In this document: one piece after another, positions 1-6,808 of the stretch
Layout of the letters: each line of letters begins with the position of its first letter
Numbering within the stretch: the first letter of the stretch is position 1
Assembly (NCBI GenBank): GCA_012798745.1
Contig: JAAZMQ010000379.1
Location: 1 to 7,325, forward strand
Direction of reading: 5' to 3'
Source of the DNA: Bacteroidales bacterium
GTDB lineage: Bacteria; Bacteroidota; Bacteroidia; Bacteroidales; Dysgonomonadaceae
DNA: 7,325 nt
Translations under genes and position numbers: made by a program
Notes under the pieces: model-generated
The model's database searches: none
Seen by the model: only the letters and a program-made list of their open reading frames with translations
Told to the model about the DNA's origin: nothing

Positions 1-475
1 ATACGGAAACTATACAGGAACTGAAAGTTATATTATACTGCCAAAAGAGAAGCCAGATGGCTATCAAATAGTTAATCAAAACGTTATAGGAGTAGCGACA
101 AACGGTGATTACTTAACAAGTTGTCAAAATATGTTTAATAACAATACAAGTTCATCCCTTGAATTAGATTATTTAGATACAAGTAATGTGACTAATATGC
201 GCAGTATGTTCAATGGTTCCCAAGCAACTACACTTGATTTACGTAGTTTTGATACAAGTAATGTAACGAATATGCAGGGTATGTTCTATGGTTCACAAGC
301 AACTACATTAGATTTGAGTAGTTTTGATACAAGTAATGTGACTACTGTGAGTGGTATGTTCTATAATTCTCAAGCAACCACAGGTTACGCAAGAACACAA
401 GCAGACGCAGATAGATTCAATAATAGTAGTAACAAACCAGAAAGATTAACATTCGTAGTTAAGCCACCTGCTTAA
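1..475 (+). CDS. BspA-type leucine-rich-repeat surface protein, 3' part only
   Basis: The reading frame is open from base 2, so the gene begins before the window; 157 residues are visible and a start at the ATG at 131 is not needed. Residues about 53-127 form three 25-residue repeats of the pattern LDLSSFDTSNVTNMxGMFY, the hallmark of the BspA/DUF285 leucine-rich-repeat family found in surface proteins of Firmicutes and their phages. A short tail follows (GYARTQADADRFNNSSNKPE, then a beta-like end), which from memory is a common C-terminal cap in this family. Known members mediate adhesion or protein-protein contact. In a phage structural region, a role at the virion surface in host binding is a reasonable inference but is not shown. 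No membrane anchor or LPXTG sorting signal is present at the C-terminus, which fits a virion protein better than a cell-wall protein. The N-terminal domain that would decide this is missing. Confidence 0.85.
   Translation, partial: YGNYTGTESYIILPKEKPDGYQIVNQNVIGVATNGDYLTSCQNMFNNNTSSSLELDYLDTSNVTNMRSMFNGSQATTLDLRSFDTSNVTNMQGMFYGSQATTLDLSSFDTSNVTTVSGMFYNSQATTGYARTQADADRFNNSSNKPERLTFVVKPPA
158..382 (+). repeat. Three 75-bp in-frame tandem repeats encoding LRR units
   Basis: Units lie at 158-232, 233-307 and 308-382. Each encodes 25 residues of the BspA-type repeat. A 14-base core, GATACAAGTAATGT, is identical in all three (176-189, 251-264, 326-339), and the unit ends are also close (TTC/TCCCAAGCAACTACA-like). 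The third unit is more diverged: VTNM becomes VTTV. Because the DNA as well as the protein is conserved, unit number could change by recombination or slippage. Confidence 0.9.
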
Positions 476-518
476 CATAAGCACATTTCACAGCAATTTA
501 ATTTAAGGAGAATAGATA

Positions 519-1145
519 ATGGCAGAAAGCAGACTTTATATAAACAGACAATTTAATAGACAAATTTTAAAAGATATAGGAGCTAAATTAAATGATGGTT
601 ACAACATCTTTGTAATCTTATCGTACGAAGATAAAGAAGATAAAGAAGTTAAACCTTCTCCAGACTCAAATAATTTTATTATGGATGACTTAGATTATGT
701 ATATAATAATAGTGAGATAAAGTATATAGTTAAAACTGACAAAACTGAAAACCTTTTAGTAGCTGCTGAGGAGAACTTAACAGACGATATCGTAACTTTT
801 AAAGGCAGGACTTATTACACCTCAACCTTTGCTGATATGGGAAATAAAAAATTTAACCACTTGTATGTAGCTCCTGAAGTTGTAGCTTCTTATGAAAACC
901 AACCAGAACCAGACGGCCCTATATACTACAATACAACAACTATTTTGTTATCAAATATAACAGCTAGCCAAACTCATTATGATTACACGTTAAATAACCC
1001 TCCGACTGATATAGACTTGGAGGAAGCAGGTAAAGACACAATCATCTTAGCGCAAGCGAGGCACACTAATAAAGTATTACCTAAACAGAGCGGGTTCACT
1101 CTTGCAGATGATGAAAAAACCCTTTACATGATGTTAAAAATATAA
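519..1145 (+). CDS. Unrecognised phage protein, 208 residues, upstream of terL
   Basis: I do not recognise a family. The ATG at 519 sits 8 bases after AAGGAG (505-510), so the start is well supported. The protein is acidic and mixed in composition, without a signal peptide, membrane segment or catalytic motif that I can see. Residues about 1-125 look like a compact alpha/beta region. A Pro/Glu/Asp stretch near 128-134 (QPEPDGP) could be a linker to a second region of about 70 residues rich in Thr, Asn and Tyr, as is common in beta-rich virion proteins. It lies between the repeat-bearing surface protein and terL, 16 bases before the latter, so a structural or tail/fibre-associated role is the best guess. 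A small-terminase role is possible by position only, but the protein lacks an evident N-terminal helix-turn-helix. Confidence 0.75.
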   Translation: MAESRLYINRQFNRQILKDIGAKLNDGYNIFVILSYEDKEDKEVKPSPDSNNFIMDDLDYVYNNSEIKYIVKTDKTENLLVAAEENLTDDIVTFKGRTYYTSTFADMGNKKFNHLYVAPEVVASYENQPEPDGPIYYNTTTILLSNITASQTHYDYTLNNPPTDIDLEEAGKDTIILAQARHTNKVLPKQSGFTLADDEKTLYMMLKI

Positions 1146-1161
1146 ACTAGGAGAAACTTTT

Positions 1162-3234
1162 ATGGCATCTTTATATAGTAAAACACAATTTAATAACTCT
1201 AAAAGACCCCCAGAGGAGTCAGTAGAAGAATTACTGAATAGTTTACAAGATATATACAGTAAAGACGAAATAGAGCGAATTAGAAGTGTATTTCTACAAC
1301 TTAAAGCTAGAAGTAAAGTAAAAGCTAAACTTATTCGTCCTATCGTACCTATTAGGCAGTGGCTTAATGACTACTACTATGTAGGAAGTAGTGTTAACAT
1401 ATTGTATGACTATTGGAAAGATGCCATAATTGAAATCTTCGAATCACCTACTAGAATAAATCAAGTTATATTAACAGGAGCTATGGGTGTTGGTAAAACA
1501 ACAACAGCAGTCTTAATCATCTTAAGAGTAATATATGAACTATCTTGTTATGAAAATGTAGCTAGTCTTTTTAACTTAGCCCCAATCTCTAGAATAGCCT
1601 TTGCGTATTTATCAGTAACAAAAGACCAAGCTATGATGTCTGGTTTTGCAAAAATGATAGAATGGGTAGACGATATACCTTACTTCAAAGAACACTTCCA
1701 AAGAAAGCAAGGGCTAGACTCTATGTTAGTATGGCCTAATGAAAGACTATTCGTAACAGTAGGTTCTAACCACAATCACTTTATTGGGTTAGATATGATA
1801 GGAGCAATCTTAGATGAAGCTAACTTTAGAGAGATGGCAGGAACTAGAGATAATGAATACAATGTTAATAAAAAAGTATTAACCTTATATACACAAATGA
1901 TAACTCGTTCACAAACTCGTTTCATTGTAAATGGAGTAAACTACTCTTTAGCAATCCTAGTATCATCAACAACACACGTCGGCTCCTTCACAGAAGAGAT
2001 AATTAAGAAATCGCAGAATGACCCAGCAACTAAAATATTCTCCCCAGCAATTTGGGATGTAAAACCTCAAGAGTATGGAGATAAAAGATTTTTAGTATAT
2101 GCTGGAGGTAATAACTTAGAACCTTTTGTTATTAATACCTTAGAAGACTTAGAGATAGTTCTCAAAGCATTTAATAAAGAGCCTATATATGACACCCCTA
2201 TAGAGGATGTATATGATATTCTACCTACTGATGTGAAACAATTTATCATAAAAGTTCCACAAGAACATAAAACAGTCTTTGACCTAAACATTACAGAAGG
2301 TTTACAAAGTTTAGCTGGTTACTCTGTAGCTTCTATTAGTAAGTTCTTTAGAAACTACGCAGCCTACCAAAAAGCAACATCAGGCAATCTAAGACACCCT
2401 TTCATTAAAGATGAGATTGTATTATCTAATACTACTAACTCTTTTGAAGAAGGTTATCAGCCATTAAACTTTTATATGGACCCATCTTTTAAATTTAGCA
2501 ATCCACGAGCTAAACACGTTATGCACTTAGACTTAGCCTTAACGGGCGACTCAGTAGGTATGGCTTTAGGGCATATCTCGGATTGGAAACCTATATACAC
2601 TAAAGAAAGAACAGAGCATCAAATTAAGTATGGAGAAGAGCCAGAGTATACAGCAACATTGCCTATTGTAACTATAGACTTTATGCTAAGAATTAACCCA
2701 CCTAAAAAACCACACAAGATTTCTCTACCAAAAATTAGAGATTTCATAATCTATCTAAAGAGAGAGCGCGGTATAAATATAGAACTAGTTACAGCCGACC
2801 AATTTCAGTCAGCACAAATACTTCAAGAATTAGAAGAGTTTGGAATTAAGACAGCTAACTTATCTGTAGATAGAACTGCAGAGCCTTACTTCGCATTATC
2901 AAATCTCTATGATGAAGGAAGAATAAAAACATACCAATACGATAAGTATGAGGATGAACTGTTTAACTTAATCTTTTATACTGGTGCTAAAAAGATAGAC
3001 CACCCAGCGACTATGCCCTCACGTAATGGTAAGGGAGAAGTAAAAGGAAGTAAAGACGTATCGGATGCTGTAGCCGGCACTGTATATAACTTAGTTAAGC
3101 AAACTGGTAAAGGGGCTGGAACACAGCAAGATTTGCTTGCTAACTTCATTAAATTTAACAACAATAAAAAGTCAAAAGACAACGATATTGCTAATGCAAT
3201 TAAGAACTTAACAGATATGTTAACACGAGGGTAA
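1162..3234 (+). CDS. terL: Phage terminase large subunit (packaging ATPase and nuclease)
   Basis: TerL is the motor that cuts concatemeric phage DNA and pumps it into the prohead through the portal. The 690-residue product carries both expected domains. ATPase: Walker A GAMGVGKTT at residues 106-114 (K112), Walker B IGAILDEA at 213-220 (D218, E219), and a coupling-type motif ILVSSTTHVG at about 265-274. RNase H-like nuclease: HLDLALTGDS at 455-464 (D457, D463), VTADQFQSAQ at 543-552 (D546), and KDVSDAVAG at 631-639 (D632, D635). All key acidic residues appear present. The start follows AGGAG (1149-1153) with 8-base spacing. At 690 residues it is longer than many TerL proteins; about 185 residues separate the coupling motif from the first nuclease aspartate, so an enlarged linker is likely. 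Which packaging type (headful, cos or other) cannot be told from this. No convincing small subunit lies next to it. Confidence 0.97.
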   Translation: MASLYSKTQFNNSKRPPEESVEELLNSLQDIYSKDEIERIRSVFLQLKARSKVKAKLIRPIVPIRQWLNDYYYVGSSVNILYDYWKDAIIEIFESPTRINQVILTGAMGVGKTTTAVLIILRVIYELSCYENVASLFNLAPISRIAFAYLSVTKDQAMMSGFAKMIEWVDDIPYFKEHFQRKQGLDSMLVWPNERLFVTVGSNHNHFIGLDMIGAILDEANFREMAGTRDNEYNVNKKVLTLYTQMITRSQTRFIVNGVNYSLAILVSSTTHVGSFTEEIIKKSQNDPATKIFSPAIWDVKPQEYGDKRFLVYAGGNNLEPFVINTLEDLEIVLKAFNKEPIYDTPIEDVYDILPTDVKQFIIKVPQEHKTVFDLNITEGLQSLAGYSVASISKFFRNYAAYQKATSGNLRHPFIKDEIVLSNTTNSFEEGYQPLNFYMDPSFKFSNPRAKHVMHLDLALTGDSVGMALGHISDWKPIYTKERTEHQIKYGEEPEYTATLPIVTIDFMLRINPPKKPHKISLPKIRDFIIYLKRERGINIELVTADQFQSAQILQELEEFGIKTANLSVDRTAEPYFALSNLYDEGRIKTYQYDKYEDELFNLIFYTGAKKIDHPATMPSRNGKGEVKGSKDVSDAVAGTVYNLVKQTGKGAGTQQDLLANFIKFNNNKKSKDNDIANAIKNLTDMLTRG

Positions 3235-3286
3235 ACCTAGAAATAAAAAACAAGCACTATTATAGGTATAGGGGAGTAGATAATAT

Positions 3287-3871
3287 ATGAGAACACAAAA
3301 AGCAATTTTAAGACTTGCAAAAGAATGGGCACATAATGAATTATTAGTTACAGGGCTATATAGATTGTTTACATTTCTTACTTGGGAAAATATCCCAGAG
3401 AAGTATAAAGAGTTCTATCCACCAGAAGCAAAAGACACGTGGGATGAGAAATTAGAGAACACAAAAGAAGCAGTTTTATTAGACATTAAGACAGAAATAG
3501 TAGCTGTTATAAATGCACTCTATACTCAAAACATCACGCACGCACTAAGTATCTTGCCAATTATATTAGCAGATATATTTGTAGTTAATAAGTCTATAGC
3601 TAAGCTACAGTTAGCTTTAATACAAGCAACCAAGAACTATATTGAAAATGTCAAAGCTGCTGGTCCAGACTTAGCAGGGGTAGAAGCTATATACGCATTG
3701 TTTGACATACTAAAGAGTATACAGAAGCTATTAAAGCTAGAATTAAACTTTGACTTAGATGAGCAGTTAGAGAAAATCATATCTAAAATACAAATGAATG
3801 TTGTAATGACTAATAAACCATTACTAACGAAGGAGGCAAATATTGTTGAAGACAAAGAAGAAAACGTATAG
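3287..3871 (+). CDS. Unrecognised helical phage protein, 194 residues
   Basis: No family recognised. The sequence looks almost wholly alpha-helical, with heptad-like hydrophobic spacing at about residues 60-125 and 130-172. A hydrophobic patch at about 87-100 (LSILPIILADIFVV) contains an Asp and is more likely a buried helix than a membrane span. The C-terminus (VEDKEENV) is acidic and charged. The ATG at 3287 follows GGGGAG (3271-3276) with about 10-base spacing, a weaker SD than its neighbours have. It lies 52 bases after terL and overlaps the nuclease gene by 29 bases, so its last codons also hold that gene's SD and start. Position directly after terL makes a packaging accessory, including an atypical small terminase, possible, but nothing in the sequence shows this. 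Confidence 0.75.
   Translation: MRTQKAILRLAKEWAHNELLVTGLYRLFTFLTWENIPEKYKEFYPPEAKDTWDEKLENTKEAVLLDIKTEIVAVINALYTQNITHALSILPIILADIFVVNKSIAKLQLALIQATKNYIENVKAAGPDLAGVEAIYALFDILKSIQKLLKLELNFDLDEQLEKIISKIQMNVVMTNKPLLTKEANIVEDKEENV
3830..3836 (+). promoter_or_regulatory. Strong Shine-Dalgarno AAGGAGG that fixes a TTG start
   Basis: AAGGAGG lies inside the end of the 194-residue gene. It is 6 bases before the TTG at 3843 and 9 before a second, in-frame TTG at 3846. No ATG is available in that frame until residue 25, so the SD is what supports a TTG start. Either TTG could be used. Confidence 0.8.
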
Positions 3872-4439
3872 CATATCAGCCTCATTATATAGTAACTTAG
3901 ACTTCCATAAAAGAATGAGAACTGAGAAAAGCCTAGAAAGTCTAAAGAATAATATCATAGGCAAGTTTGTAACTACCGAAGCTATTGAACAAGGCTTTAA
4001 ATATGAAGAGGAAGTTTTTGCAGGTAAGCACGGTAAAATATCTAAGCTAGTAAAAGACTTAGAAAAGCAGAAGTGGGGAAGTAAAATTATTGATTGTGGT
4101 GACTTCTACATAAGACTATCTGGCAAAGTTGATGTAATTGACACAGAGAGAAAAATAATATATGATATAAAACATACGTCTAACTATAACCCAAAGCACT
4201 ATTTAGACAGCATACAGCATTACTACTATTTCTACTTATTTCCAGAAATAGAAGATTTCTATTATTTAGTAGCACAGGCTAAAAATAAAGAGGATGTCAA
4301 AGTCTTACATGTGAAAAGACCACCAGAACAAGAGTTACAAGAAAAAGTAAAAGAAAGTATAACAACAATAATAGAAGGTTTGAAAGAATTTGACTTACTT
4401 GAAACTTTCAAAAAACACAAGTTATATAAAGGAAGGTAA
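3843..4439 (+). CDS. PD-(D/E)XK nuclease, RecB/Cas4-like
   Basis: The 198-residue product shows the ordered active-site pattern of the RecB/Cas4/PDDEXK_1 nuclease group: a Glu in a helix (KYEEEVF, E55-E57), GKVDV with D97, YDIKHT with D108-x-K110, and a Q-x-x-x-Y motif (Q125 to Y129). This group cleaves DNA, often as an exonuclease, with Mg2+ or Mn2+ bound by the acidic residues. No cysteine cluster for an iron-sulphur centre is visible (one Cys, at about 85), so it is not a typical Cas4 or AddB. It has no fused helicase and is the size of a stand-alone nuclease domain. The start is TTG at 3843, or 3846, supported by AAGGAGG; the gene overlaps its upstream neighbour by 29 bases and is followed one base later by the metallophosphoesterase gene. 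Likely roles are end trimming, recombination or packaging-linked DNA processing; the choice among them is inference. Confidence 0.85.
   Translation: MLKTKKKTYSISASLYSNLDFHKRMRTEKSLESLKNNIIGKFVTTEAIEQGFKYEEEVFAGKHGKISKLVKDLEKQKWGSKIIDCGDFYIRLSGKVDVIDTERKIIYDIKHTSNYNPKHYLDSIQHYYYFYLFPEIEDFYYLVAQAKNKEDVKVLHVKRPPEQELQEKVKESITTIIEGLKEFDLLETFKKHKLYKGR
4429..4433 (+). promoter_or_regulatory. Shine-Dalgarno AAGGA deciding the metallophosphoesterase start
   Basis: AAGGA ends 7 bases before the ATG at 4441. The same frame stays open upstream to a TTG at 4390 inside the nuclease gene, but that codon has no SD. The ATG at 4441, one base after the nuclease stop, is therefore preferred. Confidence 0.75.
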
Positions 4440-4440
4440 A

Positions 4441-5601
4441 ATGAAAAAAACAGAAGCATACATAAAAAGGTTAGTGGAAGTTGTAGAAAAATATAAAAAA
4501 GCAAACCCTAACGCATTTTGGCAAAACGCCTTAAACCAACTCAAAGAGGAGTTCCCAGAGAAGTATTTAACTAAAGAATCTATAAGATGGTCATATAGGA
4601 CAGCTGATAGGAGAAATAAGGTAGTCCCTCAAAGAGCATTGTTTAGAGATACTCTAGAAGGCCTAGATACACTAGAAGAACGACTTCTAAAGCGTTTGAA
4701 TAGAAAAGTAGAGTTATCTGCCATAGCACACTACTTAATGGCCACAGAGGACGATATAATGCTTGCTGTGGCAAAGCTTCAGTTAAAAGGCCACACGGGA
4801 ATAAAAATGTGGCAAGAAGCCGGTAAAACATATATAAAACATTTTAAGAAGGCAAAAGAGAAAGCCCAAGACTTTGTTAGGCCATGGGATGGAAAAGCAA
4901 AGACTATTAAAATTGCTATTATAGGAGATACACACTTCGGTTCTAAATACTGTTTAGAGGATGAGTTAGAATTAGCTTATGACCACTTTGCAGCTGAAGG
5001 TATAACAGATGTTTATCACGGTGGAGATTTAGTAGAAGGCTTTAAACAAAATAGAGTGCATACATTTATAGGTAATAAAGCAATAGGCTTTACAGACCAA
5101 TTAGAGTATACTGTTAAAAACTATCCTCAACGAGACGGTATTACTACACACATTATATCAGGGAACCACGATTTATTTTTTATGGAAGACAGTATGGCAC
5201 ACATGATTAAGTCAATTGTAGCCCAAAGAGATGATATGGTGTTTTTAGGAGATGAATTTGCTAGAGTATGGCTGACACCTAAAATAGACTTAGGTATAGT
5301 CCATCCTAACGATGGGGTAAGTTCTAATCCCTTCACAAAACTATATAATTATATAGAGAGAGCAGACCATAAACTTTGTAGAATTCAAACAATTCACCAC
5401 TACCATAAAAATGCACACATCTATCACAGAGGCGTAGATGCTTTCTTCGTGCCATCGTTTCAATTACAATCACCGTGGATGAACGCAAAAAATCTCCGTT
5501 CTGATTTAGGTTACTTAATCCTAACAATAAAAGTAGATAGCCAAGGTAATTTATTATCACTTTTACCAGAACACGTGATGCTTAATAACAAATACTATTA
5601 A
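4441..5601 (+). CDS. Calcineurin-like metallophosphoesterase with N-terminal putative DNA-binding region
   Basis: With the ATG at 4441 the product has 386 residues. The C-terminal half has the two-metal phosphoesterase motifs in order: GDTHFG (D163, H165), GGDLVEG (D196), SGNHD (N242, H243, D244), a later His in GIVHPND (H288), and HHYHK (H320, H322) where the family normally has GHxH. The closing stretch FQLQSPWMNAKNL resembles phage members of this family as I recall them. The fold is shared with Mre11/SbcD nucleases, but it also serves protein and nucleotide phosphatases. Residues 1-145 are extra and helical; about 75-134 (with SAIAHYLMATEDDIMLAVAK) looks like a winged-helix or helix-turn-helix, suggesting DNA binding. 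The gene follows the PD-(D/E)XK nuclease by one base, so the two are probably translated together. A DNA-end nuclease is plausible; the true substrate is unknown. Confidence 0.88.
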   Translation: MKKTEAYIKRLVEVVEKYKKANPNAFWQNALNQLKEEFPEKYLTKESIRWSYRTADRRNKVVPQRALFRDTLEGLDTLEERLLKRLNRKVELSAIAHYLMATEDDIMLAVAKLQLKGHTGIKMWQEAGKTYIKHFKKAKEKAQDFVRPWDGKAKTIKIAIIGDTHFGSKYCLEDELELAYDHFAAEGITDVYHGGDLVEGFKQNRVHTFIGNKAIGFTDQLEYTVKNYPQRDGITTHIISGNHDLFFMEDSMAHMIKSIVAQRDDMVFLGDEFARVWLTPKIDLGIVHPNDGVSSNPFTKLYNYIERADHKLCRIQTIHHYHKNAHIYHRGVDAFFVPSFQLQSPWMNAKNLRSDLGYLILTIKVDSQGNLLSLLPEHVMLNNKYY

Positions 5602-5642
5602 AACATTTAATATGTATATAATATAGTAATGGGGGTAATGTA

Positions 5643-6332
5643 ATGATAACCGAACAAGATGTTATTGAATATGTCAAAGATGATTTAGGTTTAGGTATTG
5701 TAAACTTAGAATTAGATGACGACAATATTAAAAGAAACATAAAAAGAGCTTTATTAGTGATGTCTTCATACTATTCAGTACCTACATATAAAACAATAGA
5801 TGTAACCTCCACATCATCTTCTGGAGGATATATACCTTTAGAAGAAGTAGACGCAGACGGCGTATCAACTATAACTGCAGTCTATCCAGCAGACACTATA
5901 CTTAAAACAGAGGCAACCTTGTTAGGTCTAGGTATGTTATATATGGGAGTAGGACAAAGACTAGACACACAGATAAATGCTTACGCAGGTATAGTTCAAA
6001 AAATGTCTTTACTAGAATCTATTTTAGGAAGAGGAGCTAAGTTAGTAGGAGATAAACTTTATGTAGATAACTTCTACTCTAAGATAACTGTGGCATATAT
6101 CCCTGAAACCTTAAAGATAGATAAGATAACAGACGGTGATTGGTTAAGGTGGGCTTTAGAGTACACTATTGCTTTATCAAAAAGGCAATTAGCTCAAACA
6201 AGAGGAAAGTATATGGTAGATTCAAACCCTACCAAAACAAATGCAGAAACATTATTAAATGAAGCTAATACTAAATTAGTAGAGTTAGAAGAAGAGTTAA
6301 AGAACAAAGGAACAATAAAAGTTATTAGATAA
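5643..6332 (+). CDS. Putative neck / head-tail connector protein
   Basis: The 229-residue product begins with an acidic helical segment. It then has a Ser/Thr/Gly-rich loop (residues 53-62), a beta-like middle, and the stretch KITVAYIP ... ITDGDWLRWALEYTIALSKR ... RGKYMVDSN at about 147-195. That latter pattern (a beta strand, then DW.W....Y..A..K and RGKY) matches what I recall of neck/connector proteins of T4-type and other contractile-tailed phages (gp13-like), which seal the portal after packaging and accept the tail. The C-terminus (203-222) is a charged helix. The ATG at 5643 follows GGGGGT (5631-5636), an SD that needs a G-U pair. Position after terL and before two small genes fits a head-completion module. 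The family call rests on recognition alone; another structural role near the portal or baseplate is possible. Confidence 0.5.
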   Translation: MITEQDVIEYVKDDLGLGIVNLELDDDNIKRNIKRALLVMSSYYSVPTYKTIDVTSTSSSGGYIPLEEVDADGVSTITAVYPADTILKTEATLLGLGMLYMGVGQRLDTQINAYAGIVQKMSLLESILGRGAKLVGDKLYVDNFYSKITVAYIPETLKIDKITDGDWLRWALEYTIALSKRQLAQTRGKYMVDSNPTKTNAETLLNEANTKLVELEEELKNKGTIKVIR

Positions 6333-6343
6333 GGAGAAGTTAT

Positions 6344-6808
6344 ATGAGTAAAAGTCGGTACACAAAAGAAGAGACACAGAAGCTTAAATTAGTATTTAGA
6401 CTTAGGTCTTTTATACAAAGGGAGAAAGGGTTGTTCTTTCTTAAAAACCCTTACCAAGAGGAGGGGATATTAGACTTAGTAGAATATGTAGGGACATTTG
6501 ATGACCCAGATATACCTTACTATCATGAAGTATTTGTTAAAACTTATAATGAGGCTAGGAGAAAGTTTGGAGTTCAAGCAGATTACTTTTGGTATGATAC
6601 TAACTGGACTATACATATTATGGCACGTTTGATTTTATACCATATTTTAAAAAAGAACGGGAATAACTTAAGAATTTTAACAAAAATTAAAGAGTATTAT
6701 TTAGATGCTCTAAAAGACTTAAGATTACCTTTAGATGAAGCTAGTAAACTTATGGAGGATATAAAAATTAAATTCAAAAACAAAGAAGTGGCGTTGATGT
6801 CATCATGA
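6344..6808 (+). CDS. Unrecognised phage protein, 154 residues
   Basis: No family recognised. The ATG at 6344 follows AAGGAG (6331-6336, overlapping the stop of the connector gene) with 7-base spacing, so start and coupling are well supported. The N-terminus is basic (residues 1-28), followed by an aromatic, acidic middle (YVGTFDDPDIPYYHEVF, about 48-64; YFWYDTNWTI, 81-90) and then amphipathic helices to the end. No signal peptide, clear membrane span or catalytic motif is seen. Its place straight after the connector gene suggests a small head-tail joining or neck-associated protein. The stop is TGA; reading it as tryptophan would add only three residues before a TAA, and no other in-frame TGA occurs in the genes here, so the standard code is assumed. 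Confidence 0.75.
   Translation: MSKSRYTKEETQKLKLVFRLRSFIQREKGLFFLKNPYQEEGILDLVEYVGTFDDPDIPYYHEVFVKTYNEARRKFGVQADYFWYDTNWTIHIMARLILYHILKKNGNNLRILTKIKEYYLDALKDLRLPLDEASKLMEDIKIKFKNKEVALMSS

Noticed and set aside
2067..2291. Minus-strand open frame inside terL, and similar minus-strand frames across the window
   Set aside because: They lie fully opposite well-supported genes and show no recognisable domain.
3235..3267. Short inverted repeat ACCTA / TAGGT after terL as a possible terminator
   Set aside because: Only 5 bp with a long loop and no T-run; transcription probably continues into the next gene.
3545..3586. Hydrophobic stretch in the 194-residue protein as a membrane span (holin-like)
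   Set aside because: It contains an Asp and is short, and the rest of the protein looks like a soluble helical bundle with no second span.
3843..4439. Cas4 of a CRISPR system
   Set aside because: It has the shared nuclease motifs but only one visible cysteine, and there is no CRISPR array or other cas gene nearby.
4390..4440. Upstream TTG extension of the metallophosphoesterase by 17 residues
   Set aside because: The TTG has no SD and lies well inside the nuclease gene, while the ATG at 4441 has a well-spaced SD.
5611..5630. TATAAT (5617-5622) in the gap before the connector gene, a possible -10 promoter element
   Set aside because: No convincing -35 element lies 16-18 bases upstream, and TATAAT-like strings are expected by chance in such AT-rich DNA.
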